From Candidatus Roizmanbacteria bacterium (GTDB taxonomy: Bacteria; Patescibacteriota; Microgenomatia; UBA1406; GWC2-37-13), in assembly GCA_016215445.1 (NCBI GenBank), contig JACRJL010000001.1, forward strand, positions 186,001 to 250,000: DNA of 64,000 nt, read 5' to 3'. The notes under the pieces were generated by a model that saw nothing but the letters and a program-made list of their open reading frames with translations, did no database searches and was not told the origin of the DNA. This document shows positions 52,410-59,869 of the stretch, in pieces (position 1 is the stretch's first letter; each line of letters starts with the position of its first letter). The position numbers were made by a program, and so were the translations under genes.

Positions 52410-53084
52410 TTACCAATAGCCAAGCTTACGAAGTCTGTCCATGGTTTTTTCCTTGGTAGCCTCTCTCCCCGCCCGTTCAGGAGCATTTTTGTCTTTCACA
52501 GGTTTGGTAAATGGTCTTTCTCCTAATGATTTATATCCCTTATCGTATAAATTTACATAGGGAACTTTATATTTTTTAATATATGCCCAAATATCTTTGA
52601 TTGTAAACTCAAGGATTGGATGGACGCGATCGTGTGTAGCTCTTTTTGAAAAAAATGTTTCTTTAGATCGGGCTTCGTGCTCATCCAATCTTATTCCAGA
52701 GATAAAAGCTTTTATATTATATTTAGAAATTGTATAGTTTATAGCGTTGATTTTGGCAATTCTCATTATTTCCATTTTCTCCTCTTTGTTTTTTGTTTTT
52801 TTATAAGATTCAAGATCTTCCTGCGTGTGTTTTTGCCAAATAAGATCTAATTTCCATTTTTTTGTCAATTTTTTGACAAAATCATACACTTCTGGAAATT
52901 CCAAGGTGGAGTCGTTAAACATAAGTTTGAAAGGGACTTTACCTTTAAATACTTTTCTTACTAAGTGGAGGACTACGGTCGAGTCTTTGCCACCTGTCCA
53001 GGCAATTGCAATAGACTCTTTCGGATATTTTTTTACAGCTTCCTTGATAATTTGGTGGGCCTTTTTTATTTTTTGATTGAGCAT
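52410..53084 (-). CDS. PAPS-reductase/CysD-family PP-loop protein without reductase cysteines
   Basis: A 224-residue PP-loop ATP pyrophosphatase-fold protein. The PP loop is AIAWTGGKDSTVVLHLV near residue 30, with ISGIRLDEHEARSKE and VHPILEFTIKDIWAYIKKY. It resembles PAPS/APS reductases, but the CPCT cluster site reads GERPFT and the C-terminal ECGLH is absent; the ending ERAGREATKEKTMDRLRKLGYW-like stretch recalls CysD. It may activate sulfate or insert sulfur in another molecule. It could also start at GTG 53087. It is divergent from metK and 24 bases upstream of the sulfatase-fold gene. Confidence 0.7.
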   Translation of the reverse strand: MLNQKIKKAHQIIKEAVKKYPKESIAIAWTGGKDSTVVLHLVRKVFKGKVPFKLMFNDSTLEFPEVYDFVKKLTKKWKLDLIWQKHTQEDLESYKKTKNKEEKMEIMRIAKINAINYTISKYNIKAFISGIRLDEHEARSKETFFSKRATHDRVHPILEFTIKDIWAYIKKYKVPYVNLYDKGYKSLGERPFTKPVKDKNAPERAGREATKEKTMDRLRKLGYW

Positions 53085-53165
53085 CACTTTATAATGATAT
53101 CAAAAGATTTCTTGAAAAGTTTGAAGGAAGACAAAAATTATAGTATTATTTGGCTAATTAACAAA

Positions 53166-53258
53166 ATATCAAGAGTGATGGAAAGAGAGCTATCTCGCGA
53201 TTATCCATCCAGCAGCCGATCCCAAAAGGGCCACGGTGCTAAATCTAGATACAGATAT
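53166..53258 (+). promoter_or_regulatory. SAM-I (S-box) riboswitch-like leader of metK
   Basis: The 93 bases before metK follow the S-box order: TATCAAGAG, P2 base GATGG (53177-53181) with CCATC (53205-53209), P2 tip GAG/CTC, a GA kink-turn, GCAGCC, P3 with CCG/CGG (53216-53218, 53234-53236) and CCC/GGG, then GGTGCTAAAT (53235-53244). Loop CTA (53190-53192) can pair with TAG (53246-53248) as the pseudoknot. P1 is ATATC (53166-53170) with GATAT (53254-53258), which includes the AT of the start codon at 53257. P4 is minimal or missing, and GCAACC reads GCAGCC. Confidence 0.8.
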
Positions 53259-54369
53259 GCCCAATACGAGAAAAACTTATACTTCAGAATCTGTTTGTGC
53301 AGGGCACCCGGATAAAATCTGCGATCAAATATCAGATGCGATACTGGACGAAGCCCTTAAAAAAGATAAATTCTCTCGCGTTGCCGTTGAGACATTAGTG
53401 ACAAAAAATTTTATTGCTTTGGCAGGGGAAGTCACGAGCAAGGCAAAACTGAACTATAAAATAATTGCCGGAAAAGTTATAAGGCAACTGGGTTACACAA
53501 ATCCAAAACTTAAATTCACCAATAAGTCTCCAATTATAGTTAAAATTCATACCCAGTCACCCGAGATTGCCGTTGGTGTTAACAAATTAGGCGCAGGAGA
53601 TCAGGGAATGATGTATGGATTTGCCACGGATGAAACAAAAGAATCTATGCCTCTTCCAATTATGCTGGCTCATAAATTAGCAATGAAGATTGATGAGTTA
53701 AGAGAGACAAAACGTCTTCCCTACCTCCGACCGGACGGCAAGACGCAGATTACAATGTCTTATGAAAATGGAAAACCGGTCAGTGTGGAAACGGTTGTAA
53801 TTGCGGTACCGCATTCGGAGGAAGTAAAACTAGAACAGATGAAAGAAGATCTTTATCAACAATTAATAATTAAAGAATTAACGAATTACGGATTACGGAT
53901 TAAGAGAGATCAATTGATAGTAAACGGTACGGGAGTATGGCATATTGGTGGTCCGGCAAGTGATACTGGAGTGACTGGAAGAAAGATCATCGTTGATTCA
54001 TATGGTTCGTTCGCCCATGTCGGCGGGGGGGCTTTTTCCGGCAAGGATCCGACCAAAGTCGACCGGTCGGGTGCTTATGCTGCTCGCTTTTTGGCTAAAA
54101 ATATCGTCGCAGCCGGTTTGGCGAAAAAGTGCGAAGTCAGGCTGGCTTATTTTATCGGCGCAAAAAAACCAGTCATGCAAGAGGTGGAAACTTTTGGAAC
54201 GGCGAAGAAAAGTGAAAAAATAATTAAGAGTTTTATGAAAAAGATTTTAGATACATCACTATCGGGAATTTTAGAAGGATTGAATCTTCGTAGGCCAATT
54301 TATTTTAAAACAGCCGTTTATGGACATTTCGGAAGAGATGGGTTTCCTTGGGAGAAAATTATTCTATAA
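53257..54369 (+). CDS. metK: S-adenosylmethionine synthetase
   Basis: A 370-residue enzyme making SAM from methionine and ATP. Motifs: YTSESVCAGHPDKICDQISD with the ATP-binding His, GAGDQGMMYGFATDET, then GGPASDTGVTGRK, and GGGAFSGKDPTKVDRSGAYAAR. The last region is nearly canonical. The frame is open to a GTG at 53236, but the ATG at 53257 gives the normal family start and is the codon locked in P1 of the riboswitch. The gene carries 7-base tandem repeats at 53883-53903 in a variable loop (LTNYGLRIK). Its end overlaps the convergent gene by 6 bases. Confidence 0.95.
   Translation: MPNTRKTYTSESVCAGHPDKICDQISDAILDEALKKDKFSRVAVETLVTKNFIALAGEVTSKAKLNYKIIAGKVIRQLGYTNPKLKFTNKSPIIVKIHTQSPEIAVGVNKLGAGDQGMMYGFATDETKESMPLPIMLAHKLAMKIDELRETKRLPYLRPDGKTQITMSYENGKPVSVETVVIAVPHSEEVKLEQMKEDLYQQLIIKELTNYGLRIKRDQLIVNGTGVWHIGGPASDTGVTGRKIIVDSYGSFAHVGGGAFSGKDPTKVDRSGAYAARFLAKNIVAAGLAKKCEVRLAYFIGAKKPVMQEVETFGTAKKSEKIIKSFMKKILDTSLSGILEGLNLRRPIYFKTAVYGHFGRDGFPWEKIIL
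53883..53903 (+). repeat. Tandem 7-base repeat inside metK
   Basis: GAATTAC, GGATTAC and GGATTAA follow each other. They are translated as part of ELTNYGLRIK, in a segment ahead of the conserved GGPASDTG block where MetK proteins vary in length. Confidence 0.5.
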
Positions 54370-55347
54370 TTTAGATACTTCATTTAAAAACGCATAACAT
54401 AATTTTAATTCTTTATCTGGGTTGCTAAGAAAACTACCTATTGATTTCCAGCATTTTAACAGATTGTTCTGAAGATCCTTTATATCAGATGATAAATCGC
54501 AACGGAGAAGTTTATTAACAATTTTATCGTTGTTAACAAAGCCTGGTATCTCGTCAATAAAATCCTTCAGGTAATCATGTGGATTACGAATCTGATATGA
54601 GTTTGGGGAAAAAAACGTAACGTGAGAATTAATCTTCCATAAGCAAACTTGAGCTACCAAGGATCTCCATATGTCGCAAGTTCTAAAACTTGAATAGCTA
54701 GGTAAATAAAGTAGCGGAAAGATTTTTTTAAACCATAAAGTTGATTGGGAATTAAATGGTGATACGGTTTTTTTTCCTAGTATAAGAGGAATCCTCTTAT
54801 TGAAATATACGTGTTTATCTAATATTAATCTATAAATAGCATCAACGTCTGGATCCTTATTAACTACGTACTGGTTTATATAGGATCTTTTCTCTTTTTC
54901 TTTTAGTTCGAACTTACTAATTTTAGATTTAGTATGATATAAGGACAAACCTCTGGGCCAAATTTTTTCCTTTGTAAAATAGGAATAAATATTAGTCCAC
55001 GAATTTTTATTTAGGAAATTACCTTTAATTAGTGAATTTTCGTTTAACCTAAAATTTGCGTAAGGAATATTATCATCGTCTGTTTCAAATATTTTATCAG
55101 CGCCGTTCTTAATCGCTAAAAGGTAGCCGAGATTTTTTCGGGAATAATTATTGTAAGGCAATAGTTTATTGAATTTAGGGAAAGATTCTTTTTGTGATTT
55201 TAAGTCAAAATAGTCTATTTTTTCATTTTTATTCAAATGAGGCGTTTTTAAATCAGAGACAACAATAAGTTTTTTTCCAAATAATTTGTTAAATTTCCTT
55301 ACGGCAATGGTCGGTTTTTGTATTGAAGTAATAACGCAATATGTCAT
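54364..55347 (-). CDS. STELLO/DUF288-like glycosyltransferase
   Basis: A 327-residue soluble protein. The start CVITSIQKPT, the segment SRKNLGYLLAIKNGADKIF, the acidic metal-binding motif ETDDDNIPY and WPRGLSL match the DUF288/STELLO family, GT-A-like putative glycosyltransferases known in plants, nematodes, viruses and some bacteria. Substrate is unknown. It overlaps the upstream glycosyltransferase gene by 4 bases (ATGA) and converges on metK with a 6-base overlap, so it belongs to the glycan operon rather than with metK. Confidence 0.75.
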   Translation of the reverse strand: MTYCVITSIQKPTIAVRKFNKLFGKKLIVVSDLKTPHLNKNEKIDYFDLKSQKESFPKFNKLLPYNNYSRKNLGYLLAIKNGADKIFETDDDNIPYANFRLNENSLIKGNFLNKNSWTNIYSYFTKEKIWPRGLSLYHTKSKISKFELKEKEKRSYINQYVVNKDPDVDAIYRLILDKHVYFNKRIPLILGKKTVSPFNSQSTLWFKKIFPLLYLPSYSSFRTCDIWRSLVAQVCLWKINSHVTFFSPNSYQIRNPHDYLKDFIDEIPGFVNNDKIVNKLLRCDLSSDIKDLQNNLLKCWKSIGSFLSNPDKELKLCYAFLNEVSKL

Positions 55348-56555
55348 TCTATTTTTTTGTAAAGAGCAAAGGCTAAAATTCTGTTATCAAGAAGATAAGT
55401 TTTGCCTTTTACTTTAGTTGCGAATTTAATAATATTTATTCCTTTTTTGATTGTCAGATTGGCGAGTTGCAGTTTATTATTCATACTGCTTAAAATTCCT
55501 AAACTTTTTTTATTAAAAAAAACCTCGATGGACTGTTTTTTATCCAATATAGTTAAGTTTAGGCTAATTGGAGAAACGATATCTTCTTTATAATCGTTGT
55601 TGATAAATATTTCTGCACTTCCTTTTGCCCAAATCCACCAAGAATCATTATTAAATTCTCTTTTATACCAATGATCGCTTAGTCTGTAATAAATATACTT
55701 TGATAAATTTAAATTTACGTCTTTAAATATTGACAATAAAGAATTTGACAGCATTTTCTTTAATGTTTTTAGCCATAGTCTGTAGTTCTTTTTTATTTTT
55801 TTGTAAGTATTTCTCAAAGGCTTAGAAAATTCATCGTTATATTTTAAGTAAGGGGGTATCTTTTTTACTTCTTCGCTGTTTCCGCAATTCAATAATTTTG
55901 AATGTTTGGTAGAAATCGTTAATAATCCAGCCTCATGATAAATGGCTGTTGCAAAAAGCCAATCCCATCCTAATTCTATACTCGGATGTTTGAGAGGGTT
56001 AATCGCCAAGTTCTTTAAGAGTTCTTTTCTGAAAGGATGAGCAATTGATACGGGTGGAATTTTATTCCAGGCTTCAGAAGTAAACAAACAACATGTTGCA
56101 CCAACTACATCGTTTATAAAATAATTTTTATTAGTTTGGATAGTCCAGCCTTTTATCGAAAAAGGGGTTACAGAACCAATTTTTCTTTTATCTATTTTAG
56201 CCTGTTTAACTGCCTTTAAACATTCATCCAGCCATTTATCCAGAAATAAACAATCGGATTCGAACATACCCAACCATTCGAAGTTGTCTATTTTTTTCAA
56301 TTTATTTATTCCTATTTGGGTGACGACGGCTGGGCCGAAATTACGAAAACCGGGTATTTTTATAAGATTAATATCTGGAAAAAATGCTTTATTAAAATAA
56401 TTTTTTGAATTGATTTCTACAGATCCGTCAAGCCATAAAATAGTTACTTTATATTTAGATGTATCGATTCCTTTGACAGCGCTTTCTAAACTAATGCGCG
56501 TCAACTCATATCTGTCTTGACTTGTAAATAGGAGACCTATTTTGACTTTATTCAT
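55344..56555 (-). CDS. GT-A glycosyltransferase with C-terminal beta domain
   Basis: A 403-residue protein. The first 250 residues look like a GT2-type domain: VKIGLLFTSQDRYELTRISL, ILWLDGSVE, GMFESDCLFLDKW as acidic metal site, and LGWDWLFATAIYHEAG. A linker and a beta-rich C-terminal domain of about 110 residues follow (GSAEIFINN, SIEVFFNKKSLGIL), which may bind sugar. The frame extends to 56585 but the ATG at 56555, four bases after the upstream stop, is preferred. It sits between fcl and the STELLO-like gene. Confidence 0.72.
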   Translation of the reverse strand: MNKVKIGLLFTSQDRYELTRISLESAVKGIDTSKYKVTILWLDGSVEINSKNYFNKAFFPDINLIKIPGFRNFGPAVVTQIGINKLKKIDNFEWLGMFESDCLFLDKWLDECLKAVKQAKIDKRKIGSVTPFSIKGWTIQTNKNYFINDVVGATCCLFTSEAWNKIPPVSIAHPFRKELLKNLAINPLKHPSIELGWDWLFATAIYHEAGLLTISTKHSKLLNCGNSEEVKKIPPYLKYNDEFSKPLRNTYKKIKKNYRLWLKTLKKMLSNSLLSIFKDVNLNLSKYIYYRLSDHWYKREFNNDSWWIWAKGSAEIFINNDYKEDIVSPISLNLTILDKKQSIEVFFNKKSLGILSSMNNKLQLANLTIKKGINIIKFATKVKGKTYLLDNRILAFALYKKIE

Positions 56556-56559
56556 ATAT

Positions 56560-57492
56560 TTAACTATTTTTAATATACCAATCAACAGTTTTCTTAAGTC
56601 CTTTTGTTAGTTTGGTTTTAGCTTTAAAGCCGAATTCCTTATTCGCCTTTGAGACGTCCAGGCAACGTCTCGGTTGACCATTAGGCATTTCTTTGTTCCA
56701 AATTAATTGACCCTTAAAACCTACCGCCTTTTTTATTTTTTCTGCCAGTTTTTTTATAGAAATTTCCTTTCCTACTCCTAGATTTATTGGGTCACTTTTA
56801 TTATATTTTTTAAGTGCTTTGACTATACCCAAGGCTGCGTCTTCAACATAAAGAAACTCCCTTGTCGCTGTACCGTTACCCCAAATTTCAACAGATTTGA
56901 GTTTATTTTCTTTCGCCCAAACCATTTTTTTGATCAAAGCGGCAATAACATGCGATTTTTTTGGGTCAAAATTATCTCCCGGTCCATACATATTGACTGG
57001 CAAAAGGTAAATCCCGTTAAAGCCATATTGTTTACGATACGCCTGAAGCATAACTAATAAGGATAATTTAGCAATGGCATATGGCGCATTAGTTTCATCA
57101 GGGTAGCCCAACCATAGATTTTCTTCTGCAAATGGTATAGGAGATAGTTTCGGATAAGAACAGATTGTTCCTATACAGAGAAATTTTTTTACCTTATTTC
57201 TTCGAGCAGCTTCAATTAGGTTTACACCGATGGTAATATTGTCGTAGAACATTTCACCCGGGTAGAGTTGATTATGTTTTATTCCCCCGACATTACCAGC
57301 CAAATGAATTACATAATCTATTTTTTTTGTTACAATAATTGCTTTATTTTTATCTCTTAGGTCGTATTCTGATTTTTTGGGAATAAAAATATTTTCTTTG
57401 GCAAAACCGCCTAATATCAACTTTTTAAAAACGTGAGCACCGACAAATCCGCTGCCACCGGTCAATAATATTCGTTTGTCAGTTAAATTCAT
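56560..57492 (-). CDS. fcl: GDP-L-fucose synthase type epimerase/reductase
   Basis: A 310-residue SDR enzyme that epimerises and reduces GDP-4-keto-6-deoxy-mannose to GDP-L-fucose. NADP loop LLTGGSGFVGAHV, IHLAGNVGGI, then the family-specific LCIGTICSYPK, the block PIPFAEENLWLGYPDETN, catalytic YAIAK, and RRCLDVSKANKEFGF near the end. The partner dehydratase gmd lies 20 kb away at 35.9 kb. It is the first gene of a three-gene minus operon with two glycosyltransferases. Confidence 0.93.
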   Translation of the reverse strand: MNLTDKRILLTGGSGFVGAHVFKKLILGGFAKENIFIPKKSEYDLRDKNKAIIVTKKIDYVIHLAGNVGGIKHNQLYPGEMFYDNITIGVNLIEAARRNKVKKFLCIGTICSYPKLSPIPFAEENLWLGYPDETNAPYAIAKLSLLVMLQAYRKQYGFNGIYLLPVNMYGPGDNFDPKKSHVIAALIKKMVWAKENKLKSVEIWGNGTATREFLYVEDAALGIVKALKKYNKSDPINLGVGKEISIKKLAEKIKKAVGFKGQLIWNKEMPNGQPRRCLDVSKANKEFGFKAKTKLTKGLKKTVDWYIKNS

Positions 57493-57577
57493 GAATGTAA
57501 ATATTTTACTATTTTAAATTTCATATTCAAGATTAGAAGAAGATGAAGGTCTTAGAATAATCTATTATAATATTGAA

Positions 57578-58297
57578 ATGAAGACGAATTTGACTGTTGT
57601 TATTCCCACTCTAAACAATGTTAAAGGTTTGAGTTATCTTCATGAATATTTTAAAGACAAACAATATAAAGTTGTTGTAATTGACAATAGCAAAAAGAAT
57701 CTAGGATTTGCTGGAGGAGTTAATAAGGGAGTAAGGGGTACTAAAACAAAATGGCTTTTAATTTTAAATGATGATATTGAATTTAGTAACGACAGTACGA
57801 TTGATCAGTTGATCGCCGAGGTAGAAAAGGAAAAACTAGATTCTCTCTCCCCTATTTTGAGAAATCCAAATGGAAAAGTTGAGAATTTTGGATATAGAGT
57901 ACTTCCGTATGGCAAGATAGAATTAATTAAAAGTTTGTCAAGTTTATCAAGTTCATTAAGGAATTTGGACGGGTTGACAGCTGCGTGTTTATTGATTAAG
58001 ACAGATATTTTTAAGAAGCTAAAAGGGTTTGACGAAAATTTTTTTGCCTATCTTGAAGACGTGGATTTTTTCCTTCGCTTCAAGAAGGCTGGTTACAAAA
58101 TGGGAATATCAGATATTCAAGTACTCCACAATCATATGACGACAACAAAAACCATGGGAAATTTCAAATCAAAACAGGATATGGTCAATTGGTGGAGACT
58201 TTATATAAAACATCCTGATAAATTTAAATTTGATTTGAAATTTATTATTGAAAGATTAAGGAATGTTTCTGGTTTTATAAAAGCTACTTTCTTTTAA
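57578..58297 (+). CDS. GT2 glycosyltransferase, rhamnosyltransferase-like
   Basis: A 239-residue GT-A enzyme. It starts TVVIPTLNNVKGL, has NLGFAGGVNKGV, the acidic site LILNDDIEF, GLTAACLLIKTDIFKKLKGF and FFAYLEDVDFFLRFKKAGY, typical of rhamnosyltransferases such as WbbL. It is short (usual about 290) and no membrane helices are seen. TATAAT at 57566-57571 lies 6 bases before the ATG. Three 9-base repeats at 57931-57957 encode SLSSLSSSL in a variable loop. It converges with the ABC ATPase gene (4-base overlap). Confidence 0.88.
   Translation: MKTNLTVVIPTLNNVKGLSYLHEYFKDKQYKVVVIDNSKKNLGFAGGVNKGVRGTKTKWLLILNDDIEFSNDSTIDQLIAEVEKEKLDSLSPILRNPNGKVENFGYRVLPYGKIELIKSLSSLSSSLRNLDGLTAACLLIKTDIFKKLKGFDENFFAYLEDVDFFLRFKKAGYKMGISDIQVLHNHMTTTKTMGNFKSKQDMVNWWRLYIKHPDKFKFDLKFIIERLRNVSGFIKATFF
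57931..57957 (+). repeat. Three tandem 9-base repeats in a GT2 gene
   Basis: AAGTTTGTC, AAGTTTATC and AAGTTCATT follow one another, read in the same phase (Ser-Leu-Ser) as the matching repeat at 34384-34410. Confidence 0.65.
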
Positions 58298-59016
58298 ATT
58301 CCCAAAGTTTCTTTGTATTTTTCTATACCTGCTTTTGCTTCACCGAAATAAATCTGCTTTCCTTTATCAAGAACAAGGACTTTTTCACAGTAATTTTGGA
58401 TTTGTTCAGGTGAATGAGTCACTAAAATAAGGGTTGATCCAAGGTTTTGGAACTCCTTGATTCTTCTTAGGCATTTTTCCTGGAATTTACTGTCACCGAC
58501 AGCCAGAATTTCGTCAACTAACAAGATATCGGGTTTTTCGGCAACGGCAACGGAAAATGCCAAACGCATATACATTCCGGAAGAATAGAATTTTACTGGT
58601 TGATCCATAAATTCCTCCAGCTCGGAAAACTTTACGATTTCCGGATAAAGCTTATCCATCTGTTTTTTGCGGAGACCCAAAATCGATCCGTTAAGATAGG
58701 TGTTTTCCCTGCCGGTTAGTTCTGGATGAAAACCTGCCCCAAGTTCAATAAGAGGGGCAACTCGGCCATTTACGGTTATCCGGCCGTCCGATGGTTTTGT
58801 GACCCCGGCAATAATTTTCAATAGTGTAGATTTGCCCGAACCATTTTTTCCAAGCACTCCTAGGGATTCACCTTTTTTTATTTCAAAGTTAAGATGGGAA
58901 AGAGCAAGTAGGTTGGTTTTAGTTTCCTGACCTGAGAATAGAGCGGGAAGGAATTCCTTAAAGGTGCGTTGTTTTGCCAAGCTATATTTTTTTGTTAAAT
59001 TTTCTGCTTCTATCAT
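58294..59016 (-). CDS. Polysaccharide ABC exporter ATPase (Wzt type)
   Basis: A 240-residue ATPase. Walker A GKNGSGKST near residue 57, the polysaccharide-exporter features LIELGAGFHPELTGREN and YSSGMYMRLAFSVAV (signature), Walker B ILLVDEILAVGD, and LVTHS. These mark the Wzt/TagH/RfbB group that exports O-antigens or teichoic acids. The C-terminal glycan-binding domain of long Wzt proteins is absent. The start may be ATG 59016 (MIEAENLTKKY, the family norm), ATG 59025 or TTG 59034. It follows the permease by one base. Confidence 0.93.
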   Translation of the reverse strand: MIEAENLTKKYSLAKQRTFKEFLPALFSGQETKTNLLALSHLNFEIKKGESLGVLGKNGSGKSTLLKIIAGVTKPSDGRITVNGRVAPLIELGAGFHPELTGRENTYLNGSILGLRKKQMDKLYPEIVKFSELEEFMDQPVKFYSSGMYMRLAFSVAVAEKPDILLVDEILAVGDSKFQEKCLRRIKEFQNLGSTLILVTHSPEQIQNYCEKVLVLDKGKQIYFGEAKAGIEKYKETLGI

Positions 59017-59017
59017 A

Positions 59018-59818
59018 TTAGACATAATCGGCAAACTTACCTTCTGATTTTTTGAAAATCAAAAAGGAAACTATAAAAAATAAAATCGAGGTGACAGTGG
59101 CTATACCTAAACTATTTAAATTCGGTTCCCCTCCTCCAAGGACGGTTTGCCTATAAGCATTGATGATTACAGACATCGGATTAAAAATAAAAATCCAACG
59201 GTATTTTTCAGGAAACTGTTCGACAGGATATAAAATCGGTGTCAAATAGAACCAAAGCGAAATAACCAAATTTAAAAGATACTGGATGTCGCGATAAAAA
59301 AGATTGAAAGTTGATATCAAAAGCGAGAGGCCGGCGGTGAAAATGAGTTGGATAATAAAAATTGGGATAACCCAAAGAATCTGAGAGTTTAGTGGAACCT
59401 TAAAGTAAATGAAAAAGAGAATCAGGACCAAACACGAATAAAAAAAATCGACAATTTTTGCCATAATGGTGCCGTAAACAAGAATTTCCCGCGGAAAATA
59501 AATTTTTGTTATCAGGGAAGAGTTGCTCGTTAAGGCATTAACTGAAGAGCTCAAAGATTGGGCAAAAAAATTCCAGGGCAAGAGTCCGACAATGAGAAAA
59601 ATGGCATAAGGGACGTTAAAAGAAGATACGCGAAATATGGTCGAAAAAACAAAGGTCAGAACCAAAAGCTGGAAAAGTGGGTTGAGAATAACCCAGGCAT
59701 AACCGAGGATCGACTGTTTATATCTCTGGCTGATTTCCCGTCTTGCGAGATTAAAAAGCAGTTCACGATAGGAAAAGAAAAGTTTGATGTTATTAATTAG
59801 TTTTTGAACCTCGTTCAT
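59018..59818 (-). CDS. Polysaccharide ABC exporter permease (Wzm type)
   Basis: A 266-residue ABC-2 membrane protein with six helices. The N-terminus has LFFSYRELLFNLARREISQRYKQ-type features of Wzm/TagG proteins, followed by GYAWVILNPLFQLLVLTFVF and the C-terminal YPVEQFPEKYRWIFIFNPM. With the ATPase it would export a finished, lipid-linked polysaccharide. The window therefore holds both an ABC-type and a flippase-type export route. Confidence 0.93.
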   Translation of the reverse strand: MNEVQKLINNIKLFFSYRELLFNLARREISQRYKQSILGYAWVILNPLFQLLVLTFVFSTIFRVSSFNVPYAIFLIVGLLPWNFFAQSLSSSVNALTSNSSLITKIYFPREILVYGTIMAKIVDFFYSCLVLILFFIYFKVPLNSQILWVIPIFIIQLIFTAGLSLLISTFNLFYRDIQYLLNLVISLWFYLTPILYPVEQFPEKYRWIFIFNPMSVIINAYRQTVLGGGEPNLNSLGIATVTSILFFIVSFLIFKKSEGKFADYV

Positions 59819-59869
59819 ATTAATATTTTAACATAAAAAGCTCGTGCAAAAAATTTGATATCTTCGCTT

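Noticed and set aside
53094-53315. A 73-codon open frame starting at 53094 and running into metK
   Set aside because: Its second half overlaps the riboswitch and the metK start and reads as low-quality protein. The RNA structure explains the region better. A short leader peptide cannot be wholly excluded.
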